A stretch of 64,000 bases of DNA from Clitopilus passeckerianus. Lineage: Eukaryota; Basidiomycota; Agaricomycetes; Agaricales; Entolomataceae. Every line of letters begins with the position of its first letter. Position 1 is the stretch's first letter. Shown in pieces: positions 33,370 to 44,699 of the stretch. The stretch is taken from assembly GCA_944990035.1 (NCBI GenBank), contig CALYLX010000040.1, positions 62,001 to 126,000 of the forward strand, written 5' to 3'. The notes beneath the pieces were generated by a model. The model worked only from the letters and a program-made list of their open reading frames with translations, was not told the DNA's origin and ran no database searches. Position numbers and translations under genes: made by a program.

Positions 33370-36300
33370 TAGGTCAGATGATGAATATACCGCCATGTAT
33401 TGTTGACTCATAGATACCACTCACGACGGCCTTCGTAAAGCTGACTGGTCCAAAAATATCAAGATGGACTACCAACCTTTAACTCTGCCCTTCTCGGTCT
33501 TCGTACCTTTGGCCTTGTATCCAATCGGAGCATCTCTCTGATGTTTGGGTCCACCTGTTGTGTGTAGATCCATATATCGAACATGAGGACCTTGACTCTT
33601 GATCACGCACGACCTTGATCACGCTAGACACTCTGCGTGCACTCCTCGTTCGAATCGCCCATAGACGAAGTCGACTTGAGGAGAGTGCTCGTAACACGAA
33701 AGGCTTGGAAGAACGTGGTGTTCGATTGATGAAGATAGGTAAACATTCATACGTATCCTCCACGCCCTCATTGTCGCCCAACGCCCGCAATCCGTTTTTT
33801 TGGGCTGTAGTACATCACCAACCGTCACGAGAACATGTACCGAATTCATCTGAAGAGCGCAGTTAAGCCAAGGTCGAATTTGGAGTTGCCATTCCTCACC
33901 GAAAATAATTGCGCTTAGCTTGTTCCTAATGTCATCCGTGGCAGTGAGAGAAATAGTGCAGCAAGACTACACAAGGACAAGGAAGGATCTTAAGGAAGAG
34001 TAAAAGCGATTTGATAAGTGAACGAGATATAGAAAACCAACACAAAATGACTCACTCCTCCGATATCAGTCACTGGATCGTACCCCGTAAGGGTTCCTCC
34101 CGTATCACTGCATTCTATGAACCGAAGAGACACTCAGAAAGCACCAGAATAAGATGCTATAAGTCACTTACGTTCACGAGCGCCCCAACCAGGTAAACAT
34201 ACTCTAGAGAGGCGAGAGGCGAGCCACGGTTTTTCCTCTTATATTCCCTGCAAGGTGGACAAGAACAAGGAGGATTAGAACCAGTCCGATACCAACAACA
34301 ATCTGAAAACCGACCTTGGGTTAAACCACTCTTCGCTTCGACCACCTCGCAGCCCGGCATTTCGCCACATTCCTCTTGACACACCTTCAGCTTCACCTAC
34401 GCGCCTTCCCCTCCCACCTAGCCTCGCATCTCCCCACCAATCCGAAGGGGTGAAGTATGGAGGCCCCGTTGGCGTGAGGGTTCCGATGTGCACGTCAAAT
34501 GCAGAGCACGACGAGATGTTCACGAGACGGTGGATGAGCTGGGAATCCCAAGTTTGAAGCCGACGTGGTGCTGAAGTGTGGGGCGTGTCGATGTAATCTC
34601 TCCCTCGTCCCCAGACCTTTCTCCTCTCCTCTCCCAGCCATCACTCCCATCCTTCGACGTATCCCAGACGCTCGAGATCTCCTATCCCCTCCGGCTCCGC
34701 CTCCCCAACGCCCAAAATCCTCATAAGTCTCCAGATATACATCCTCCTGCGATGGATGACGCGAATGTAGAATGGTTTCGCCCATCATGAACGCGAGACT
34801 CTGACTTCAGGCTCGTTACGACGAAATCGAGGAACCGAACGAGGGGAGGTCTGAACCAGACGATGGGTGAGAGAAACGAGGTTTCGGGGCTGTTGATGTC
34901 CTGGCATTTCAAGGCGTTGGATTCCGAGGATCGATGTGAGGCGCATAGCGTGGAGCAATTCTCGGCAGGAGACTTTGGTGGTCGTGGTTTTGGTGCCGAT
35001 GGTGATGGCGCTGATGATAAGAATAATGGTCTTAACGTCTGGGGTGGGTGGCGGTTGGGGAGGTAGGGGGAGAGAGAACGGGGCGTGGAATGCCTGGTGC
35101 ATAGGAGGATCGGCGGGTATGGCCTATACTGATGAGAGAAAGGGTAGATGCGATGAGGAAGGTGTCAGAAGAAGGCAATAGCGAAACTGACACACTCTTT
35201 CTAAATTCGAGACACCTCTGACGCTGAACGTTGAACGTTCACGTCAAGTCCAGATTAGGGTACGACGAAATCTTCATGATTCGGTAAACCTTCGGCTCGG
35301 GAAACCACGAACTCGGGAGAAGTCGACGTGCTTCCGCTCAGCGTTAACTGTACGGCGTGGAGGAAGTCTCTAGAGCTAGTTCCACGCTCGTCCCTGCCTG
35401 AGCTAGACTTTCCCGCCTCGTTGATCGTTTATCCCATCCACCACATCCGATGCCAGACCATATCCCTCTGCGACACCACGATAGGGAGAAGGGAGAGAAG
35501 AGCGAAAAGACCGAGTCACGGCTGGCCGATATCAACTAGTGGCGCAGGAACCCGTGAGATGACGCCGCACCGTACCGGAGGAAAGCGACACAATTTTGGG
35601 GAGTGCTAAGGAGAGGAGGAATGAGTTAGACGACACGCACAAGCGACGAAGGAAGGAGTAAACATACGTTCACGAATCACCTGCCTGCGCCCTCCAGTAG
35701 GCCTGCCAGCTGTTCCTTCTGACACCACTTATCTACCCGTCTGCATCCTTGAGTTAATGTGATGGTTGGAATCGAGAAAAGTTCTTGATGGGGAGACGAA
35801 GAGATGAGCAAGACGAACGAGCAACGACAGAGATAAACGACTCACGCAGGAGCTTTGTTATAGGAGAAGGAGAGTCTCCATGATGCATCCCAATATTCCA
35901 CTCTTTCCAATGTTCCAGGAGACCAGAAGCCAACGGGAGAGATCGAGCGAGGAGAAAGAAACGATGATGCCTTACCTAATCCAACCTGACCTTCGTTGAT
36001 CAAGCCATCGGGGAGCTCGGCCCGAGGTCAAAGTGACGTTTTGGTGACGGGGTCACGGGCGCTTGGAAGCGCTTATGGCCTCATCTTCCTTTCTCCGCCA
36101 TAGTTCCCTCCAACCCTACTCCCACAAGGCATCTTAGTCGGGTATAGTGCAGCTAATAGTATTCTTGGTTTTTCATTTCCAACGACGATGACGAAGCATT
36201 GTTTCGATATGTGGCGAGGGGACCAAGTAAAGGTAACGCTTTCAAGCTGTACCCCTTGTTAGCTTCAGCTGTTCGTACTCGAAACTTCCGTGAACACCCT

Positions 36301-36770
36301 TCCACGCATCTCAGCCGCAAAGGGCCCCCGCACCCCTCCTTGTCATTTGTATCACGTTAATCTGGCGAATACTCTTTGTCCTTCCCTCCTACACTGCTAA
36401 ACTCTCAAGGAGTCATACCTAGAACCTCCACGATTTGGGCGCACTCTCGGTACAAAATAGGAAGTGACATGGTCGGGGAATGCACCAGAAGGCTGGTAAG
36501 GGCTAACTCTTTGCTTATCAGCCTGACTTTAGCCTCTCGTCATTCCTCTCTTTATTTCTCTGGGGTGGTTGGTGAAGCAAGTGAGGCAATACTCTCATTT
36601 TCATAACCCCAAGTCGTCGGATTCCATTATCCTGTCTATCTACCGTATCAAGAATTCGTCGATCTGTATAGAGCTCGTGCCGGCCATTACCAAGTATCCA
36701 CGTGCAATCGTTTACCTGAGGCGAATCGATTTCCGCCATACGCATCTGCACCTTCCTAAGCATACATTAA
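33370..36770. other. Gene-poor stretch with minus-strand repeat modules
   Basis: No complete gene. On the minus strand GATTCGTGAACGTATGTT (near 35665) and AAGCGCTTCCAAGCGCCCGT (near 36055) match modules found in plus orientation at 37.8-38.3 and 45.0-45.5 kb, so this segment is an inverted, decayed copy of the same dispersed repeat. Confidence 0.45.
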
Positions 36771-36774
36771 CTCC

Positions 36775-37465
36775 TCATGCATACCCACACACTCCATCCT
36801 CATATTTTACTACCTTCCCCTTGCTCAAATCAACCTCAAACGGCCACCTCTGCGTCTTCCCCTCCTTGAACATTCTCCCACCCTCCAACAACCCGTCAAA
36901 CCAAACCCAACACCTCGCATTCGGTGTAAATTCGATCTCATCGCCCCGACGGATCTCATCAGATACAAAGATAGGGGAGAACCGTTCATGGAGAGCGTCA
37001 TATACCTCGACGACGGTTCGTGTTTTGTATCTAGTACCGGGGGAATCACAGGGGAATGCAACTTGGAATGATGTAGGTGAAGTGGGTAATGGAGGAGTGG
37101 TGGTACTATCGGTGTATGAACTATCCAAGGTAGCTGTTTGACCCAGTGCAACGGGGTGGCAATCGGGATATGTATAGGGTTCGGCTTTTCTCAAGTGCTA
37201 TACGTAATTACATTCTCTCCAATGAGAATCAATGACGACTCGGAGAAGGTTAACGCACCTTGAAGCCATACGTCTCACACACCCTCCACTCGTCCCTCCA
37301 CACGAAGCTCACGTTCTCACCCAGTTCATTCGGCGGGATACTCGAGAAGACTACGTTGGCGCCGAAGTTCCGACGTGACTCGTTTACTGTTATCCCTTTG
37401 GCTAGGCACAGTGTGGGGCCGCAAGCGGGGTCAATTTGGATCGTGAGGGTATGGGAAGAGGTCAT
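36775..37465 (-). CDS. Two-exon unknown family, member G5 (divergent)
   Basis: Exons 37259-37465 and 36775-37197 (61 bp phase-0 intron at the family position) encode 209 residues. It retains PTLCLAKGITVNE, NVVFSSIPPNELGE and FVWRDEWRVCETYGFK in exon 1. In exon 2 it keeps YPDCHPVALGQTATLDSSY, VVEVYDALHERFSPIFVSDE, ARCWVWFDGLLEGGRMF and FEVDLSKGKVVKYED. Several otherwise conserved blocks (EN-WKNPA, LDLTG) are altered. It lies 11 kb from the main cluster amid decayed repeats and is open throughout, so it is probably still functional but diverged. Confidence 0.75.
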
Positions 37466-37830
37466 GGAGGAACGTTCGGCCGTTTCAGATCGGTGTAAGG
37501 GAGTTACAGGAAGCAGGAACGCGGGTCCTCGGTCACACTTTTCATTACTTGCGTACCACGGGCAGAACCTGGCACCGCATTATCGCTGTGAACAGAGGCG
37601 AGGCTCCAACCGGGAGTTCTGTCAGCGACATATGAAGCATTTGAAGTGAGAAATGCACGTTCCAAGGTCAAGGACACAAGCCACAACGTCATCAGGGCAT
37701 CATGTATCGTCAACGGCACCACCCAGCGTAATTTTCTCGCACACGGGCCAAAGCTTGACCAGGTGTCACTACCATGAAGTTTGGGGAGTCAACGAGGCTC
37801 AGACGAAAGAGAGTGACGGCAAGAAAGCAG

Positions 37831-37854
37831 AAGCGCCGCTAAGCGCCCGTGAGG
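37831..37854 (+). repeat. Dispersed repeat module with GCGCT/AAGCGC hairpin
   Basis: AAGCGCCGCTAAGCGCCCGT recurs with few changes at 44960-44985 and 51775-51793 (plus) and near 36053-36078 (minus). Each holds a small inverted repeat. It appears to mark one end of the decayed repeat copies. Confidence 0.5.
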
Positions 37855-38254
37855 TTGTCTTGCTTGTTGGGCCTAGACCTCCGGCCCAAGTTCCCTTTGG
37901 CTCAATCAACGAAAGGCTCTGATTATGTAAGCTTGTTGGATCTTCTTTCCAAGCTGATCAATGCCGCCTCGCTTGACGTTCGAACCGTCTCTCTCTTCCT
38001 GCTCGAATACTGCTGTAGGTCATGGAGACCCGTCTGCGCTTGGAAAACTCTCTCGTTGTCTTGTAAACTCAGTCGTGAATGAATTCAGGTCAGTGGTGCC
38101 TCTTTTCTCGTTCATCTTGTTTGTCTTGCTCATCTCCTTGGTTACTGAATCCTGTCAGGTTTTCGATCCTCATCCTATCATCGACTCGGTAATGCCCATA
38201 AGGCTGGGTGGGAGTACAAGGAGTGGTCGTTGGGAGGTGTGCATGTGTGCCATT

Positions 38255-38320
38255 GTGAATCGTGAACGTATGTTGCTTGTTTCCTTCATCGCTTCTGGGT
38301 ATCGTCTGACTTGGGCCCCG
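38255..38320 (+). repeat. Dispersed repeat module, copy at 38 kb
   Basis: CGTGAACGTATGTTGCTTGT and the following 40 bp match 45475-45540 at roughly 80-85 percent by eye. The core GATTCGTGAACGTATGTT of the 45 kb copy is also present in reverse near 35665. Confidence 0.6.
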
Positions 38321-40908
38321 GATGCAGAACTTCGCACCAAACGCACATGCAAACATATCCTCTCTCGTCACGGTCATTTCTACTCCGTTCACTCCCCTCG
38401 GAGCTGTTTTCCAATGTCGCCATCTTCAGAGACTACGGCCCGTCATACTTCTCCTCTTCTCGCTTGAATGTGCCGAAATCCATCCTACTCCCTCCCGTTC
38501 ATCATGAATTCTCTCGTTTTTCTTAATCCGCCTCATCACGTCGTTTCGCTCTTCAGAATGCTTGGATCCTCCTTGCTCAAAACGTCAAGGATGAGAGAGG
38601 ACTCCTGTTTGCTCGTAGGATCGGCTGTGGTGAGTCGATTCCCCCTCTTTTCTTCTCCCTCTCGCTCATCCTTTCCCGGCTTTCCCCAAGGCTTTCCTGC
38701 TTGTTATCTAGGCATATAGATGAATAGAAAGAGAGAAAGGTTACGGTTCAACATACGACAGCGCTTTCTTAGCGCTATTCTTGTCGATGCCTCAGCGTTT
38801 CTGAAAGGTAAGTTACCACTTTCTTTGCGTTTCAAGACCCCGTCGGCTCATAGCTCCTTTCCTTGTGTACAGGACTGAGTGCATCTCCTGTCTTCTCGAC
38901 TGCTCGCAGTTCCAGCACGATTCTTGCGTCCCACGTCAGAGAAACCTTAACGACTTATTACATCTTCCTGGTGATTCAATGTCGGAATATCGTCCTTTGG
39001 CCCCGAGATTCGGCTGTATTCCCATTTTCTTGTAGAACTGGCTCAATGTAAGTCCTTCCCTTCCCTTCCCTTGCCCCTTGACCTTTTTCACCTTTCCGCT
39101 CATTTCCCTCACTAATTTCAGGTGTATTTCATGACGAGACAGGAGTAGAAGGGAAATTATGGAAGATGGGACTCATCTTTGTGCGACTCTGTTGCCGGTT
39201 GTTTTGTTATTTCTAGACCTCAGCTGACTGCTCCTGTGTAGCGTACAACATCTTTCGAAGCCGTAGTAAGGGCGCCCACTCGACACGCCACTTTACCGAG
39301 GAACCTGCGTATACCTCTTCCACTGGATGCCGCGATTTCACCGTACGCGATGTCGACGTACCGTTTGCTGAAAAGGCTCTGGGTGTTCATGTCCATAGAT
39401 GCTGGCCCAGTGCCTCGTTCTTATTATTAGTTATGTGCGAGCGAGCCTGTTTTTTGCTTCGTTCCTTCAATCTCACATATTTTCTCTTTTCGATAGACCC
39501 TCTTATTCGCATCAAACCTCGCTCTACGACTCTTCGATACCCACGATCTTCCCCCATCAATATCGCAGTATGCGAGAATTGTGGTATCTCATTCTCTGGG
39601 CCCACAGGGCTTCACCTCACCCTGATTCTTTCGAGTGTGACCGTTTTCTCGCCGGGTTCCCATGGTTGATGTTCTTGATGACATCAGGCATGCGACCGGT
39701 CTACTCTCAGTCTCACCCCGATTCTACGTCGCCTTTCCTCCACAGGTTTCTCGCTTCCTCCTCCCAGCTGGGTACGACTGACAAATACTCGTCTACGGTC
39801 GCATATCCGGTGTTCCAGGAGTGCCATAGGCGAGTTTACCAGGAGTGGGAGTACGATTTATCGAAGGGTCGGAACACTGTGGAGAAGATGGCCATGGAGA
39901 CGGCAACGCGAGAAACGGTCGAACAAACACTCGCTCAGAACTACCTCACGCGAATCCCTTCATGCGACGTTTCGTATCATCCTCCAATGCCATGTTCGTC
40001 GTTTCAAAGACGTTCACCACCGCATGGCCATCTCGACTCTGCCTGCACGTTAGAGGTGATGTAGGGGCTTAACGGGCATGGAACGCGATGGCACGAGGGA
40101 AGCGATGACGGCAGCCACTCTTTCCGTACCATTGAAGCTTTCCGATTTTGGTCTGCAACATACGACGACGCCACAGATGCACGAGAGTTGAATGTAAGGC
40201 GGTGATAACAACTGTCCGGGAGGCAGAAAGCTATGCTCGTTCTTGTTCTATCGTTGTCCTTATCTTGTTCTCGTGTTCGCTGTCTCCGGAATTCCCTTCG
40301 CATTGCGGTCCTCTTGGCTCTTGTATACGTAGCTCGTTGACAATAACCACAACCAATTTCTCGCAGTACATGGGTGTACCAGTACGCCCTACCTCACCAT
40401 TACATGCCTTCCCGGGCCAGTACAATTTGTTCAAGGCCTACTGCACACATCCTTGAACTTGCTCCGTTTTACTCGTCGCTCTCTTTCTGATTTCGCGTGG
40501 GAGCTACCATTCCATAGTTACATACCCACCATCTGGCTAGATTCCTGTCACGAAGGATCTATCGTTCATCGGCAAATGCCGGTGCCAATACAACACCTCC
40601 ATCAGGTTTCAACCTAACGCCGATACAATAACCCCGAGGTGAGGTTGTCAATGGTTAGCACCAAAGGCAGATCGCGACCAAATATCAGCGCTCTGCGTCT
40701 CTTTTTTACGAAGCAACTGACGACTTTTGGTTGTCTTCTGATGATCACTATGAGATAATTCCTTGTCGAATGAAAAATACAACAGAACACCATGCGCATG
40801 AAGTACAAAGAGAAACGAAGTCGCATGGAATCATGGCTAGGCAACATGTTGCTTCCCGTGGTCAAAAAGCCACCGTAGTAAGTTTTTCCATCCCCCTATC
40901 CGCCCACC

Positions 40909-42406
40909 ATGTCTCCCTGTATTCCATCCAACCCAGATATTGCTGGCATTGGCGTTCGATCAGCAATTTATGTTCAGAACCTTCTGAGCTTCGTTCCAGC
41001 AATCTTCGCCCTTTACGACAGGAGGGTCACTCCAACTGAGCTCGAGGCATTGGAAACCCAGTCGACGACCATCCTCATCACAGCCTTTGCCATTCTTGTT
41101 TCGACTATCGTGCAAGCTTGCACAGGTACACTGATAAACTTCCACGCGACTGTCATCCTAAACCTTAGCTGGATGAACAATACGAACCTTTTCATCTACT
41201 TTTTGCTGTATGTCCATCACCGGATAGGCATACCTTGGGAGGCGACAGAGGGAGTAGGATCAGAGTTTCAGGAAGCCGTAGCAGTCGATGAAGACAGCGA
41301 AAGATGGGACAAAGAGGTCCGAAGGGTGTGGAAGAACCCAGTTCTTTGGATAGGATCTTTCCATTTAACCCTCATGTCGTGCGTTGGCCTTTGGCTATGG
41401 TCGAGTCCATCCAGCTTTAATCATTCGCCAACCTGTGCTCTCTCAGCGTCAATCGTGGTCCTAGGCGAACAAATCTCACTCAATTCGTCAAATTTACGAC
41501 GCTGGTCGCTCGTCATCTATGGCATCTTAGTTTGTCCTATTTTGAACCTGGCAATTCCCATGACAGTCCTCCCCAAGCTGTTTAGGAGATATAATGACCG
41601 CATAGTCTGTTTCCCCAACAAAAGACACAGTGCCGCGCCTGTCGTCGTTGGATTGATGTTTTTGCTGGCGATCAATATTATCTTTATTGTTGACACCGAG
41701 ACGGCTATCAGCAGGAACCAGCATCTCCTGGACCAAGGGGATACATACTGGACGTTCGGCCAGACACTTGCACTTCTGCTGCTTTTAGTCCCCTTACGTG
41801 ATCTCCTGGAGATGATCTTACAGAAGCGTCCTAAAAGGTTCGGAAAGAAACTACTGGATGCGGCAAAGAAGGGGAAGGTGGAGATTGCAGAGTATCTGCT
41901 TGAGCAGGGCGCTTCTGAGAATGCCAAAGGTACGAAAGCATGATTGAAACAAAGAAGTCGCTAACGAATCTTCATTAGCGCATTCTCTCGTAGCGGCAGC
42001 CAGACATGGCCAGCTCGCCATCGTGCAGCTCCTGATTGGTAATGGAACAAAAGTTAACTCAACAGGTGTGTAGGTTCTTCTGGGCTCAATCTACGGCGAA
42101 TCTGATATCGTATTCGCAGACAAAGAGGGGCGTACTGCACTCATCCGTGCAGCAGGGGCCGGACATTTAGTTATTGTCGAGTATCTCGTCGAACATGGTG
42201 CCGACATGCATGCACAAGGTAACTCCCTATGTAGTCTATTATTCGGGCGCCCATCGCTAAATTTGATGCCAGAACCCTCTGGTCACACCGCCTTTCACCG
42301 CGCAAAAGATGCTCAGCACCTGGATGTTGTCAATTATCTTACTGATTTTGGTGCCGTTGACTATCGGACGCTGAGACGGCACCACCGAATATACCAACGA
42401 TTCTAA
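40909..42406 (+). CDS. Membrane/ankyrin protein, copy C (short array)
   Basis: Exons 40909-41929, 41979-42065, 42120-42218 and 42273-42406 with phase-1 introns give 446 residues and are open throughout. The membrane domain starts MSPCIPSNPDIAGIGVRSA, keeps [29 protein letters not shown] and [16 protein letters not shown], and has seven hydrophobic segments with a short loop between the third and fourth. Only three ankyrin exons follow (HSLVAARHGQLAIVQLL with one extra residue, GRTALIRAAGAGHLVIVEYL, GHTAFHRAKDAQHLDVV), ending RRHHRIYQRF. It lacks the promoter module of A, B and D. The shortest family member, either an ancestral short form or one that lost repeats. Confidence 0.85.
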
Positions 42407-42409
42407 TGT

Positions 42410-43375
42410 ACCTCTACCTAATGTAACTGCCCAATGAATATCGCATCCAAAGGCAGGCGAGCGTAGCAGGCCAGAGGTGGATCGAACAAGGCATAAAGAG
42501 CATGGAAACTACTGTAGCCGTGAGCATGGCGGAGAAGCCGATGCGACCAATGAAGAAGGAAAGTACGACGTCCTATCAGAACATTGCGTCGGAAACGCCA
42601 TAAGTGAGAACGCCTACAAAGGTATGGAATAGGGCGAACGGTGAGTGTGACATCCTGGCTCGAAATTGTCAGTTCGGAGAAAATTGAGAACCGCCCCATT
42701 AGTTATTATGACAAGCGATGTTGACGACCATGGTCACAGCGGAGGTTAGTTTCAAAGAGGATGCAGAGCCTTGAGTAGAGAAAGAGTGACAGGGCACACC
42801 CGGTTTACGGCCACACACGTCTCAATATCGATCCATCGCAGGTTCGGGCCACTTCTGGTCGACATTCCCGATGAGGCGTGCTAGGATTGCCACCAGTGCT
42901 TCACCCACAGCTTATGCGCGTTCCGGAGCCTCAATACCATACTATGGTAGAAACGTTTCCCTGGTAAGGTTGACGAGCCGCTGGTAGTCGTATCAGATCC
43001 TATTCCCAATCGTACAACCTCACCCTTCACTCTTGAAACGATCTATAAAGGGGTATGACACGCCATCATGCCTTGGTACTAGTAGAGAGAGGCCGGAGGT
43101 GCACTCGGAGCGGTAGCAAGGCTCAACGAACGTCGACTCGACGGTGATATAGCAAGGTGTAGACTACAAACAAGCGAGATACGGTAATATAGTACGCAAT
43201 CACTTGATCTGGAGTAGGATAATAGAGAAGATAATAGAAGGGGTCAGATGTTACCGCATCCTGAATAATCCTCAGAATCTACTAGCATCGCTCATATCGT
43301 GAAACGAAACAGTCGAGCTAATAGGGTATACGGAAGAGATACGATCGCAGACCTGGTAGAGATTCTGAACGTTCA
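42410..43375. other. Intergenic, no gene seen
   Basis: No coding frame with support on either strand. Confidence 0.4.
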
Positions 43376-43379
43376 AGGT

Positions 43380-44690
43380 GGAGATCGTTCAGTGGATGAC
43401 GACGGCGTTCTTACGAAGATGGCGAGCCACCTCTAGAGGTTCATGGAGTCTGTTTAGTCCGATGGTTGGAATGGTAAGAAAGTTCGCGCGATCAGTTTCC
43501 GCGGATGGCGGGTTTTGTCCCAGTCTGAAGCGCGAAGCCTTGAAGAGAAGATGACACGGTGTGTGTGGGTTGCTGAGTTTTGGGGTTGGCATCGGCTGCA
43601 CGCATACGGTCGTGCGTATATTCGGGAGGGTATAACCCTAGGCGCAAGCTAGAGCGGAAGTTGACGTGGGTGAGCCCTGGTACGCACGTAAGGGAGGTAA
43701 AGTATACTAGAATCGTGAATCGAGCTCGAGCGGACTCGGTTTAGCTTTGATACATTTGAACACGTAGGCTAAGGCACTGTAACAGGCTGGGAATAAAGCC
43801 ATGGAGAAACAGAGAAAAGTCAAGAAAGCCAGCAGCGAAAGTCATGATAGCATCAGAGCCATGCGTACGAGATGGTATAAAGTTCGTCGAGGCCGTTGAA
43901 GGTTCATATAGGTCAGTTCGCCCTGATGGTTACATCAGACGCCCCCTTCGCAAACCCATCGAACTTGAGAAGGCCCGCGAGGTACTCTGTATCGACCTTG
44001 TACAAACCCATGGATTCTGAGGCCTATGGCTTGAAAATCGTTCGGCATATGACGACAAGCGAGAACAAACCTTCCTGTGAAGAATGCGAGCTGCCTCCGG
44101 AGGTCTGCCTTGCTGTTGAGTCCGATGTTCTGAATCGTAATAGAAATTCGGAAAATTCGTTTCTGCATCTGGGACTGCAAGTTTTATCCCAGTTCCGCGC
44201 GAAAAGAGGATATTTCAAGGTGTGGCCCTGACGAGTCGAGGTTTTGGGTTGGTTCTAGCAGTTCGTACTCAACTCTAAATGCAGGCTAGAAGAAAAATCG
44301 GTCTGCACAATCGAGGAGGTGAAACATACCAGAGCTGTAGGGTTACTAGTAAATCTCGAGCGTTGGGTTCAAATTGTTCTTAGACGATGAAGCGACGTTG
44401 AATCCATCTCAGATTGATAGGACCGTAGACGCTATCAAAGACCGCTAGTAGAGCAATAGAAGCACAGCGAAGACGAAGTAAACAAGCAGTGCCGAGTCAT
44501 GGCGGCAAAAAAGGGGAAGGGCCTCGGGCACGCTGAGGTTCAGACCGTCCTTCAATAGTTACTTCGCTAGGAACCTAAAGCGGCCCGGATGCGAATCCAG
44601 GAGATCAGATTTCCATAAGACAAAGTAAGCAAGGTGCCATAGAGAGACAGTTAAGAGTCAAGAAAGCCAGCAGCGAAAAGGCATGGTAGC
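43380..44690. repeat. Degenerate tandem repeat, two units
   Basis: The order GAGTC..., GTCCGATG, TTCGCGCGA-like, GTTTT(G/A)TCCCAGT and TTTTGGGTTGG at 43440-43590 recurs at 44110-44255. CAAGAAAGCCAGCAGCGAAA occurs at about 43820 and again at about 44658. Neither unit codes for a recognisable protein. Confidence 0.5.
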
Positions 44691-44699
44691 GGAAGAGCC

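Larger units (their letters stand above)
37470..40900. other. Gene-poor stretch with plus-strand decayed repeat
   Basis: Contains repeat modules at 37831-37854 and 38255-38320 and many intron-like pyrimidine segments ending in AG (for example 38090-38158 and 39051-39120). One frame at 39399-40064 stays open for 221 codons and ends with coding-like text (FQECHRRVYQEWEYDLSKG, ATRETVEQTLAQNYL), possibly a surviving exon. No gene model can be supported. Confidence 0.35.
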
